A stretch of 21,990 nucleotides of DNA, taken from NCBI GenBank assembly GCA_964455935.1, contig CAYVZU010000064.1, positions 1-21,990 on the forward strand, given 5' to 3'. Below, piece by piece: positions 14,851-21,877 of this stretch; position 1 is the first letter of the stretch, and every line of letters begins with the position of its first letter. Origin of the DNA: CAYVZU01 sp964455935 (GTDB lineage Bacteria > Fibrobacterota > CAYVZU01). The position numbers and the translations under genes were made by a program. The notes below the pieces were generated by a model. The model ran no database searches. It saw only the letters and a program-made list of their open reading frames with translations, and had not been told where the DNA came from.

Positions 14851-15676
14851 ACCCGTCGTGGAGAGGCGCCTCTCCAAGTTCCTGAATGGCCTTAGCCAGA
14901 TCGTCATCGGAAGGCGTCCGATAATGCCATAGGACCTGATCATTCATAAAGCCCACGCCGGCTTGGGTTTTGGCAATGAGCGCGGATGGACGGCCCGGCT
15001 CGAAGGGGACGGCGCGCAAGGCCGCAAGAATCGAATCAATATCATTGCCATTCACATCGCGAGCGGCCCAACCAAAAGCTCGGAATTTTTGAGATAGCGA
15101 GGTGTGACCCATGAGTTCGTCGGTCCGCCCCACTGCTTGAATCCCGTTGTAATCCACAATCGCCAACAAATGATCAAGCTTTTGGGCCGCCGCAAACATG
15201 GCACTCTCCCAGACACTACCCTCATTGCATTCCCCGTCACCCAGTAAAACCGCGATTTTTGCATCTATGCCATCTAAGCGCAACCCGTATAGCATTCCGG
15301 TCGCAATTCCCAGACCGTGTCCCAGACTGCCAGCCGAGCACTCCAAGAAAGGCAAGGCGTGTTGGCAGGGGTGATTCGGCAACCGGGAGCCTTCCCGGCA
15401 GTACGTCGCAAGCTCTTCTTTGCGGATGAATCCGCTATGGGCCAGAATCCCATACAAGGCCGCGCAGCCATGGCCCTTGCTCAGAATGAATCGGTCCCGG
15501 TCTTTCCGCGCAAGCGCATCGGGCGATGTGCGCAGCCAGCCGTCAAAGAGCGCAACCAGCAAATCAATGCAACTCAACGCGGACGAGAGGTGTCCCTCTT
15601 TTGCATCGTGCGCCATCTGAACGCAAGTCGCCCGAATCTGCGCAGCCTTTTTTCTAAGCCGCTCCGAAGATCCCAC
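14834..15676 (-). CDS. Split transketolase, N-terminal (ThDP pyrophosphate-binding) subunit
   Basis: This 280-residue protein is the first gene of the long operon. It has the pyrophosphate-binding half of transketolase: GHLSSALSCIDLLVALFDGW, FILSKGHGCAALYGILA, LPNHP, CSAGSLGHGLGIATGMLYG, and the thiamine-binding motif GDGECNEGSVWESAMFAA, followed by IVDYNGIQAVG. The length is standard for the subunit of split transketolases. The GTG at 15676 is preferred to a GTG at 15778 because GGGAG lies just upstream (3-base spacing) and the extra 34 residues of the long form are unlike the family. A transketolase product, sedoheptulose 7-phosphate, is the precursor for the heptose kinase and nucleotidyltransferase encoded at the right end of the window. 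A role in making a branched sugar is the main alternative. Confidence 0.9.
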   Translation of the reverse strand: MGSSERLRKKAAQIRATCVQMAHDAKEGHLSSALSCIDLLVALFDGWLRTSPDALARKDRDRFILSKGHGCAALYGILAHSGFIRKEELATYCREGSRLPNHPCQHALPFLECSAGSLGHGLGIATGMLYGLRLDGIDAKIAVLLGDGECNEGSVWESAMFAAAQKLDHLLAIVDYNGIQAVGRTDELMGHTSLSQKFRAFGWAARDVNGNDIDSILAALRAVPFEPGRPSALIAKTQAGVGFMNDQVLWHYRTPSDDDLAKAIQELGEAPLHDGYAKSI

Positions 15677-15679
15677 GGT

Positions 15680-15684
15680 CTCCC
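15680..15684 (-). promoter_or_regulatory. Ribosome binding site deciding the GTG start of the transketolase N subunit
   Basis: The minus strand reads GGGAG, then ACC, then GTG at 15676. The spacing is short, but no comparable site precedes the alternative GTG at 15778. Confidence 0.45.
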
Positions 15685-15718
15685 GCCTTGCCAAAAAAGA
15701 GAATTCCGAATAAAAAGT

Positions 15719-15748
15719 AATATAATCTCGCTTAGGCCTCGTGGCTAA
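15719..15748 (-). promoter_or_regulatory. Candidate sigma-70 promoter for the twelve-gene operon
   Basis: On the minus strand TTAGCC (15748-15743) is followed by 18 bases and TATATT (15724-15719). The -10 matches five of six consensus bases and the -35 three of six. A start near 15712 would give a leader of about 35 bases before the GTG at 15676. Confidence 0.35.
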
Positions 15749-15950
15749 CCTTTCTCGCGCGGTACAACAGCGCTGCACGATCGATCCGTTTTTTCAGCTT
15801 TTTCGGCTCACAATTCGGGGAGATTGCTCCGCCATACAAAAAGATGAGCGCAGCCGAATCCATCTTTACATTTGACGAATTTGCGCTAAGAGAATTAGGT
15901 TGGTGATTGTATCGTCTGGCAACGAAATAGAAAACAGAGGTGATGGAACA

Positions 15951-16016
15951 ATGGCCACCAGGATTGTCTTCAATACACCGCACGTTCTAGGGCTAATTGC
16001 CCTGGAGATGGCATGA
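15951..16016 (+). CDS. 21-residue leader ORF coupled to the membrane-protein gene
   Basis: The ORF reads MATRIVFNTPHVLGLIALEM plus one Ala, then TGA. It has its own good ribosome site (GAGGTGA, seven bases before the ATG), and its stop overlaps the start of the 718-residue protein as ATGA. The downstream gene also has its own GGAG site, inside the leader ORF. A regulatory leader peptide or a coupling ORF is possible. A hairpin (15989-16003) lies across its last third. Not recognised in any family. Confidence 0.35.
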   Translation: MATRIVFNTPHVLGLIALEMA

Positions 16017-18169
16017 GTGCAGGATGCTTAAGTCGAAATCGGTACTTGGGCGCCCAGATCTTGTGCCTCGTTCTTTTATGCCTATTTGCAGGCACTATTT
16101 ATTACACTCAAATGGCCCCAAAGGGCCTGCTCGCCAATGATAATTATTGCTTCCATAATTTCTATGTTTCCCAGTGGTATTCACTCAATCAATTCCAGCA
16201 GATAGCCTGGTGGGACCCCAATTTTCACGAAGGGAATCCACTCTACTTTCCCGCCATATCCGGCACATCTCAACTTCAGCCCGCTTTTCTTGGATTCTGC
16301 ACGATCTTCTATTTTCTGGGCCTGCTCGGGTTTCAGATCAAGGATTTCTATCACATCTACGTAGGCTATTTCACATTCGTTATGCCCCTTGTGTTTTCTT
16401 TAAGTGCATTCGCATTCGCCCGCCAAGTTCTCAGGAGTGTTCTAAGCGTGTTCTTTGTGGTCAGCCTTTTGCCCTTCAGCCCGGGTGTTTTGCAAAACCT
16501 GACCGATTTGGCAATTGCGCCGGAACAAGCAAGCTCATCCTTTCTGTTCCTGGCAGCCTTTCTATTTCTTCTGCGGAAACAAAGCCGGCTCGGTTTTGCT
16601 CTCTTCTCCCTCTCGGGCGCAACTCTCGCTCTCTCTGTAAGTTACAGCATCCTGCACTGGACGCTGCTCTTCATTCCACTATTTCTTTTGTGCCGATTCG
16701 CCTTTGACCGCGAACGCTTTCAGACCCAGATCACCGATACGGCCCGGGCTTTCCCGCCTTACTTATGGGTGGGTTTGAGCCTGATCTGGGTAATGTGCGC
16801 CCTTCCGGCTGTTATCACATTTCTCCAGTGCAAGCCCTTCATGGTGACCAAAACGGGTGGGCTTGGTTATGCGCTCGACAACTTGAAATCGGGCAATCCG
16901 CTCGAAATTCTCTGGAGCGCCGTGCCGGGTGTTGGAGTGGAGTGGACCAACTACCGACGTGGAATATGGCGTCTGTTTCTCGTCAACGAACCGCGCTACG
17001 TTGGCTATGCCTATGCAGGCCTTTTCACACTTCCACTCGCGTTCATAGGATTCGTGGCCGGCCCTCCCCGGTTACGGATTCAGCTTCTGGCCATTTTGGC
17101 AGCCGGCTCGCTTATTCTCATCCTCTGTGGCAGCAGCCCTATTATCGTCTTCCTGATGAAATCGCTGCCCTGGCTCCAAATTGAAAATCATCTCAGCGAT
17201 GCTACATTCCGAACGGGTCTTTTTTTCGTTTTATTCCTGGCCGCCTCGCTGGGCTTTGAACGCCTAATCCACTCGCGGGAATCCCGCCCCTATTTTCTTG
17301 TTCTGTCCGGAATGACCGGGGCTTTCGCGCTACTCATACTGGCCGCACTCAACACTGCCGATCTCCTGCGCTTCTTCTGCCTGCCCATGACCGGGTTTAC
17401 GGTTATCCTAACCCTGGTGGCCCTAATCCTTGTGTTCTCAATGATGCGGCTGGGGCCGCATTGGCGAAAATCGCATGCGGCAATTCTTCTTTTTCTCTTC
17501 TTTGTTGATTCGGCAACCGTGACCTTTGTTTTCATTCGGGGCAATTTGATTCCTCAGGCATTTCCCGCGCAATCACAGTTGAAGCCCTTGCGCGTGGGTG
17601 TGGGAATCTCCGGCAGTCAGAAACCCTTTGAGACCAAAGAGCTTCGAATCAACGGTGCCGAAAAAATTCCCTATGGCCTTCCCGAATGGTGGGCTTCGGA
17701 CCGGCTGGTCACCTATGCGATTTCGGCGCAAAGACCCGATCTGTTGCACGGGATCTGGACTTCTGATCGGAACCGGTGGCTGGATTCGGTTGCCGCTGTT
17801 TTGGCCCAACAGCCAGGGCCAGATTCGCTGCATGTTGCTTTTAAACCCGTCTCGCGATCCTTCAATTCAATGGAGTTTGCCGTTACAGCCAGCGGGAGAG
17901 CCGTTGTTGTCTGGCGGGACCGATGGTTTCCGGGGTGGCGGGCCCAAGTCAACGGCAAGCCCGTCCCCATAATCAAAGCATTCGACAGCCTGAAAGGAGT
18001 ATTTGTCAATCCCGGAATGTCAACGGTTCGGTTTGCGTTCCGGCCTCCTTGGGTTCCCTGCTTGCTGACCATCGCGGGCTTGTTGATTTTCTCCCTGGCC
18101 GCGTGGTGTTCCGTTGAGGCCGTCAGGTCCTGCCGCTGGAACGGGATTTCAATTCGCGCGAAGCGATGA
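16013..18169 (+). CDS. Large multi-pass membrane protein, YfhO/GT-C-like
   Basis: This 718-residue inner-membrane protein has an N-terminal helix (AQILCLVLLCLFAGTIYY) and a long first extracytoplasmic loop with LLANDNYCFHNFY and WWDPNFHEGNPLYFP. About eleven further helices run to roughly residue 505, followed by an extracytoplasmic domain and a last helix near residues 680-700. The acidic residues in the first loop and the end segment WFPGWRAQVNGKPVPIIKA, followed by FVNPGMSTVRFAFRPP, resemble YfhO-type proteins and related GT-C glycosyltransferases using polyprenyl-linked sugars. It stands alone on the plus strand between two minus-strand blocks, and its sequence looks more T-rich than its neighbours, which may indicate separate origin. 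The ATG has GGAG five bases upstream. The 3' end overlaps the heptose-kinase gene by 47 bases on the opposite strand. Confidence 0.82.
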   Translation: MSAGCLSRNRYLGAQILCLVLLCLFAGTIYYTQMAPKGLLANDNYCFHNFYVSQWYSLNQFQQIAWWDPNFHEGNPLYFPAISGTSQLQPAFLGFCTIFYFLGLLGFQIKDFYHIYVGYFTFVMPLVFSLSAFAFARQVLRSVLSVFFVVSLLPFSPGVLQNLTDLAIAPEQASSSFLFLAAFLFLLRKQSRLGFALFSLSGATLALSVSYSILHWTLLFIPLFLLCRFAFDRERFQTQITDTARAFPPYLWVGLSLIWVMCALPAVITFLQCKPFMVTKTGGLGYALDNLKSGNPLEILWSAVPGVGVEWTNYRRGIWRLFLVNEPRYVGYAYAGLFTLPLAFIGFVAGPPRLRIQLLAILAAGSLILILCGSSPIIVFLMKSLPWLQIENHLSDATFRTGLFFVLFLAASLGFERLIHSRESRPYFLVLSGMTGAFALLILAALNTADLLRFFCLPMTGFTVILTLVALILVFSMMRLGPHWRKSHAAILLFLFFVDSATVTFVFIRGNLIPQAFPAQSQLKPLRVGVGISGSQKPFETKELRINGAEKIPYGLPEWWASDRLVTYAISAQRPDLLHGIWTSDRNRWLDSVAAVLAQQPGPDSLHVAFKPVSRSFNSMEFAVTASGRAVVVWRDRWFPGWRAQVNGKPVPIIKAFDSLKGVFVNPGMSTVRFAFRPPWVPCLLTIAGLLIFSLAAWCSVEAVRSCRWNGISIRAKR

Positions 18170-19196
18170 TCTTTCGCCCTTTCCGGTCGCGCTCCTGCTC
18201 GCTGTAGTCGATCTCCGGATTAAAAAAGACGATCTGGCTGCCGTTGAATTCCAGCCGAACAGGGACAAAAAGCAGCTCACTCAGTGCTTCGCGCACCGCA
18301 TTCTGTTTTTCGGGTGGGACAAAAAGCAGTAGAAAACCGCCGCCGCCCGCACCGGTAATCTTGCCGCCCAGGGCGCCGCACTCCAAGGCGCGCGCATAGA
18401 ATTGATCCACTTGCGGATTTGTGATCGCGCTACCCAGCTTCCTTTTCAGCTCCCAGGATTCGTGCAATAGCTCCCCAAATCGGTGGAAATCCTTATTGCC
18501 GCTAAGCACATCGACGCCCTGGTGGACCATTTCGCACATGCGCGCAAGGACCTTTTGCTTTCGGTGCATGTCGGCGGTGTAGGTCTTGGCCACCTCCGAC
18601 GCCGTGCGCTTGATTCCCGTATAGAACAGCATCAAATGGGAGTTTAATTCCTCGACCCTGGAGCGAGTCAGTGTCAAAGGCCGCACATCAATGTGGCCAT
18701 CCTTGCCAAAAAGGATGCGATTGAGCCCGCCATGAGCCACGGCCATCTGATCCTGCGACCCCACTGTTTCTTTCACCATGTTCTGCTCAATATGGATGCT
18801 TTCCATGGCCAGTTGGTGCTTACTGGGCATTTTTCCCTGGTGCGCATACAGAGCGTGAAGGAGGCCCACGGTAAACGCCGCGCTTGATCCCATGCCGCTG
18901 CGCGCCGGGAGATCTCCATCGTGGTGGATTTCAAAGCCTTGGTCCAGGGCCAGAAAGCGAAGTGTCTCGCGGGCTGTGGGGTGCTGGATTTCGTCGACGG
19001 TTTGGCAGTGTTCCATCCGGGAGTATACAAGCCGCATCCGATGCTCGAAAAATGGAGGCAAAATCCGGCAGGTAATGTGACAATACTTGTCAATGGTTGC
19101 GCTCAAAACGCTGCCTCCGTGCTTGCGATACCAGGACGGGTAATCGGTCCCGCCGCCGAAAAAGGAAATGCGAAAGGGCGTTCGGCTGATGATCAT
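18123..19196 (-). CDS. hddA: HddA-like D-glycero-D-manno-heptose 7-phosphate kinase (GHMP family)
   Basis: This 357-residue sugar kinase would phosphorylate C1 of D-glycero-D-manno-heptose 7-phosphate in the GDP-heptose pathway. Landmarks are the N-terminal substrate-site motif RTPFRISFFGGGTDYP (residues 5-20) with GGSVLSATIDKY, the ATP loop PARSGMGSSAAFTVGLLHAL (about 97-116), IEQNMVKETVGSQDQMAVAHGG, and the C-terminal GHMP motif GGKITGAGGGGFLLLF. The start at 19196 is fixed by GGGAGG five bases upstream; the in-frame extension to 19289 would overlap the nucleotidyltransferase gene. It follows that gene by 19 bases, the expected pairing. Its last 47 bases overlap the convergent membrane-protein gene. 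Exact anomer and sugar stereochemistry cannot be read from sequence. Confidence 0.85.
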   Translation of the reverse strand: MIISRTPFRISFFGGGTDYPSWYRKHGGSVLSATIDKYCHITCRILPPFFEHRMRLVYSRMEHCQTVDEIQHPTARETLRFLALDQGFEIHHDGDLPARSGMGSSAAFTVGLLHALYAHQGKMPSKHQLAMESIHIEQNMVKETVGSQDQMAVAHGGLNRILFGKDGHIDVRPLTLTRSRVEELNSHLMLFYTGIKRTASEVAKTYTADMHRKQKVLARMCEMVHQGVDVLSGNKDFHRFGELLHESWELKRKLGSAITNPQVDQFYARALECGALGGKITGAGGGGFLLLFVPPEKQNAVREALSELLFVPVRLEFNGSQIVFFNPEIDYSEQERDRKGRKIIASRELKSRSSGRT

Positions 19197-19215
19197 GTCT
19201 GCCTCCCGGCTGCAA

Positions 19216-19956
19216 TCATCCTTGTTTTCCGTCTGTGGTCTGGGCCGCGAAGAATCCGCCGGCCGCCGCATAATCCTCGGGCACGCCAATGTCCAAAAAC
19301 GCGGCCTTCACGGAGTATCCGTACAATGCTTTCTCCTCGATCAGCGAAGGGAAAAGATCTCGTTCCAGCGAATAGCTCCGGTCCTTTGGGATGCGTTCAA
19401 ACAGGTCGCGTTCCATCAGGTACACGCCCGCATTGATCCAGGGTCCGGCCTTCGCGCCCTTTTCATGGAATGATAGAATCCGGCCGTCCGGCGCAACGTT
19501 GACCGAACCGTACCGGCTCGATTCCGGAGCCGAAACCAGCAACAGGGCCGCGCGGAGCTTCCGGCTCACATACCAGGAGCCGAATTCGTTGAGGTCCGCC
19601 CCGCAGAATGAATCTCCGTTCTCAACCAGCACGTTTTTCGAGCGGATCAGCGGAAGGGCCAGCCGGAGTGCCCCTCCGGTGCCCAGCGCCTGTTGTTCGC
19701 GCGAATATCGCAGGGCCAGCGAACCATGGCTTTCCCCAAATGCTTCCTGGATCTGTTCGCCTTTATGTCCGGTGCACAGGATCGCATTGTGTACGCCTGC
19801 TGCAATCAACTGGTCGAAGAGATAGGATAAAAACGGCCGGCCATTGACCGCAGCCATTGGCTTGGGCCGGTCCGAGACCACTCCGGAAAGGCGTGTGCCC
19901 AACCCGCCGGCAAGGATAACCACTTCGAAACTGGAAAGAACAGGATTTTTAAGCAT
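19216..19956 (-). CDS. hddC: HddC-like sugar-1-phosphate nucleotidyltransferase
   Basis: This 246-residue enzyme has the nucleotidyltransferase signature LAGGLGTRLSGVVSDRPKPM (about residues 15-34), then CTGHKGEQI, ALGTGGALRLAL, the metal-site region VENGDSF, PWINAGVYLMERD and FLDIGVPEDY. This order is that of D-glycero-alpha-D-manno-heptose 1-phosphate guanylyltransferase and related short enzymes, which load GMP (or another nucleotide) onto the heptose 1-phosphate. The neighbouring HddA-like kinase supports the heptose reading. The ATG overlaps the stop of the SDR gene by eight bases. GmhA-type isomerase and GmhB-type phosphatase genes needed for the complete route are not in this window. 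A glucose- or mannose-1-phosphate activity remains possible. Confidence 0.82.
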   Translation of the reverse strand: MLKNPVLSSFEVVILAGGLGTRLSGVVSDRPKPMAAVNGRPFLSYLFDQLIAAGVHNAILCTGHKGEQIQEAFGESHGSLALRYSREQQALGTGGALRLALPLIRSKNVLVENGDSFCGADLNEFGSWYVSRKLRAALLLVSAPESSRYGSVNVAPDGRILSFHEKGAKAGPWINAGVYLMERDLFERIPKDRSYSLERDLFPSLIEEKALYGYSVKAAFLDIGVPEDYAAAGGFFAAQTTDGKQG

Positions 19957-20896
19957 TGCCCAGGCTGTTGGCGGACAGAATTCGAAAACCCCGCAGAAGT
20001 TCGCGGATGCCCAAATCCAGGGTCCGGCTCGGCTTCCATCCCAAGGCTTCGATTTTTTCGTTGCTCACGAGGTAGTCGCGCTTATCAGGGTCCTGGCCCA
20101 CCGGAGCGGAATGGATGTAGAAGTCAGGAACGTATTCCTTGATCTTCTCGCAAAGCTGACGTTTGGTCAGGTTGGCTGAGCTAAGGCCGACGTTGAAGGG
20201 CTCGCCCTTCATGCGTTCGAAGTTGCGCAGGCCAAACACGAAAGCGGAGGCCACATCCCGGATATGGACAAAGTTGCGGCGGAAGTGTTCTTCGAAGAGC
20301 ACAATGAAACGATCGCGGTAGGCGCGATACGTGAAATCGTTGACCAGAAGGTCCATGCGCATGCGCGGGCTGATTCCAAAGACCGTGGCCAGACGGAAGG
20401 TGATTGCGTTGCCCCTGTCCAGCAGCATTTTTTCAGCCTCCACCTTTTGGCGTCCATAACCCGAAACCGGCCGCAAGGGGGACTGCTCGGTGCAGAACGC
20501 ATCCTTGTCTCCAATTCCGTAGCCGCTGTTGGTGGTGGGATAAATCACCTTCTGCTCGCGCGAAAGCTTCTTGATCATGAGCCGCTGCGCCTCCACATTC
20601 ACGCGCTGCGCATAGGCGGGATTGCGGTCGCAAGCCGGCGCGCCGACAATCGCGGCCAACGGAATGATCACATCAAACCGCGGAAGAAGGTCGGCCATCA
20701 GGTCATCGTTGCAGATATCGCCTGAAATGAATTCGAAGTTTTCCTGTCCGCAGCAATCGAGCAGCGATTGTTGCCTATACATCAGATTGTCGAGCACGGT
20801 GACTCGGGCGCCCTGCGCAAGAAGCTCCGCAACCAGGACGGAACCGATATAGCCGGCGCCGCCGGTGACAAGGATTCTGTTGTCAAGATTACCCAA
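19949..20896 (-). CDS. Extended SDR: NAD-dependent sugar epimerase/dehydratase
   Basis: This 315-residue extended short-chain dehydrogenase has the NAD-binding loop VTGGAGYIGS (residues 10-19), VLDNLMYRQQS, the second-strand FISGDI, PLAAIVGAPACDRNP, then the catalytic region YPTTNSGYGIGD and Tyr147-x3-Lys151 in SGYGRQKVEAE, and NFVHIRDVASAF. It would act on a nucleotide sugar, as an epimerase, dehydratase or reductase; the sub-family is not resolved by eye. Gene order with the HddC- and HddA-like genes suggests a GDP-heptose or similar substrate. The start is a TTG overlapping the upstream GT2 gene by eight bases. It is supported by GGGAGG six bases upstream and by the absence of another start before the Rossmann motif. 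Confidence 0.88.
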   Translation of the reverse strand: MGNLDNRILVTGGAGYIGSVLVAELLAQGARVTVLDNLMYRQQSLLDCCGQENFEFISGDICNDDLMADLLPRFDVIIPLAAIVGAPACDRNPAYAQRVNVEAQRLMIKKLSREQKVIYPTTNSGYGIGDKDAFCTEQSPLRPVSGYGRQKVEAEKMLLDRGNAITFRLATVFGISPRMRMDLLVNDFTYRAYRDRFIVLFEEHFRRNFVHIRDVASAFVFGLRNFERMKGEPFNVGLSSANLTKRQLCEKIKEYVPDFYIHSAPVGQDPDKRDYLVSNEKIEALGWKPSRTLDLGIRELLRGFRILSANSLGNA

Positions 20897-21863
20897 GATG
20901 ATCCTCCCGTTTTAATGCGGATCCCGCGGCCGTTCCCGCCCGCAGAAGCGACAGCGCATTCTCCACCAGCTTGCGATTGGCCGCGACCGCATCGCCCAGC
21001 AGACCCATCATCACGGTTTGAAAGCCAAGAATCAGCAGAACAGCGCCCAGGATCAGCGACTGTACGTGCCCCGCGGATTCGCGCAAGGCAATTGCGAAAT
21101 ATAGAAATCGCACGAACAACGAAAAGCCGCTCAGAAAAAGCAGGGCGCCAAAGGCCACAAACGTCCGCAAGGGTCTGTACATTGTGTAGGTTCGCAGCAT
21201 TGTCAGGGCCATGTGCCGGATGAAGGAGGGAATGCTTTTCATGAGACGGGAGGAACGAAGCGTCGCGTTCACGGTGATCGGGACACTGACCACGGCCGCG
21301 CGCTGATGGCCGGCCTGCATCAGGGTTTCAATGGTGTAGGAATATTCGGATACAACGTTTATTCGCAGGGCCGCCTCGCGACTGTAGGCGCGAAATCCGC
21401 TGACAACATCGGGAATGTCCGTACCCGAAATAAGGCGGACAAAGGCCGAGCCCATCTTCTGGAGCTGCTTCTTGGGCCAGGAGAAGTGCGGAAGGGAGTT
21501 CACCTGGCGGTCGCCAATGACGATTTCGGCCTTGCCGTGGAGAATGGGGGCGATCAGCTTGCCAATCTCGCTGCCGGGATACTGATTATCGGCATCCATG
21601 TTGACGATGATGTCAGCCTCAAGCCGTAGGCCATAATTGATTCCCGCGATAAAGGCCCGGGCCAGCCCGCGGTTGCGCGCAAAACGGACGATATGGCGCA
21701 CGCCCGTCTGTCGGGCAATCTGCGCAGTGGAATCGGTGGAGCCGTCATCAACAACAATGATTTCGATGCGGTCGACGCCGGGCAAGGCGCGCGGAATCCC
21801 TTCGAGAGTTCTTCGAAGATCCGCTTCCTCGTTGAAACAAGGAATTTGAATTGCCAGGAGCAT
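20889..21863 (-). CDS. GT2 glycosyltransferase with C-terminal membrane helices, DPM1-like
   Basis: This 324-residue protein opens with a GT-A domain: LLAIQIPCFNEEADL, IIVVDDGSTDSTA (about residues 35-47), FARNRGLARAFIAGINYGL, and the metal-binding pair in NMDADNQYP (Asp90 and Asp92). DVVSGFRAYSREAAL matches the segment of polyprenyl-phosphate mannose/glucose synthases that contacts the acceptor. Two hydrophobic helices lie at about residues 228-255 and 268-290, ending GLLGDAVAANRKLVENAL. It probably loads a sugar onto undecaprenyl phosphate or extends a lipid-linked glycan. It is only distantly like the GtrB-type gene elsewhere in the window. The ATG at 21863 is the natural start, 14 bases after the stop of the preceding CDS, although no strong ribosome site is seen. 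Confidence 0.9.
   Translation of the reverse strand: MLLAIQIPCFNEEADLRRTLEGIPRALPGVDRIEIIVVDDGSTDSTAQIARQTGVRHIVRFARNRGLARAFIAGINYGLRLEADIIVNMDADNQYPGSEIGKLIAPILHGKAEIVIGDRQVNSLPHFSWPKKQLQKMGSAFVRLISGTDIPDVVSGFRAYSREAALRINVVSEYSYTIETLMQAGHQRAAVVSVPITVNATLRSSRLMKSIPSFIRHMALTMLRTYTMYRPLRTFVAFGALLFLSGFSLFVRFLYFAIALRESAGHVQSLILGAVLLILGFQTVMMGLLGDAVAANRKLVENALSLLRAGTAAGSALKREDHLG
20903..20908 (-). promoter_or_regulatory. Ribosome binding site deciding the TTG start of the SDR gene
   Basis: The minus strand reads GGGAGG, then six bases, then TTG at 20896, all within the last codons of the upstream glycosyltransferase gene. Confidence 0.7.
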
Positions 21864-21877
21864 AGAGCAAAACTACT

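Larger units (their letters stand above)
15677..16012. promoter_or_regulatory. Divergent intergenic region between the long operon and the 718-residue membrane-protein gene
   Basis: These 336 bases separate genes facing away from each other, so both transcripts must start here or nearby. The part next to the long operon is AT-rich. Toward the plus-strand gene lies a TTGACG at 15872-15877 that could be a -35 element, but its -10 partner (TTAGGT or TAGGTT) is poor. AGGGC at 15989-15993 and GCCCT at 15999-16003 form a five-base hairpin directly before the GGAG ribosome site of the membrane-protein gene. A minus-strand ORF (15983 to 15732) shows no coding character. Confidence 0.5.

Noticed and set aside
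15732..15983. 83-codon ORF on the minus strand in the divergent intergenic region
   Set aside because: No domain or ribosome site, mixed composition, and it covers the likely promoter of the operon.
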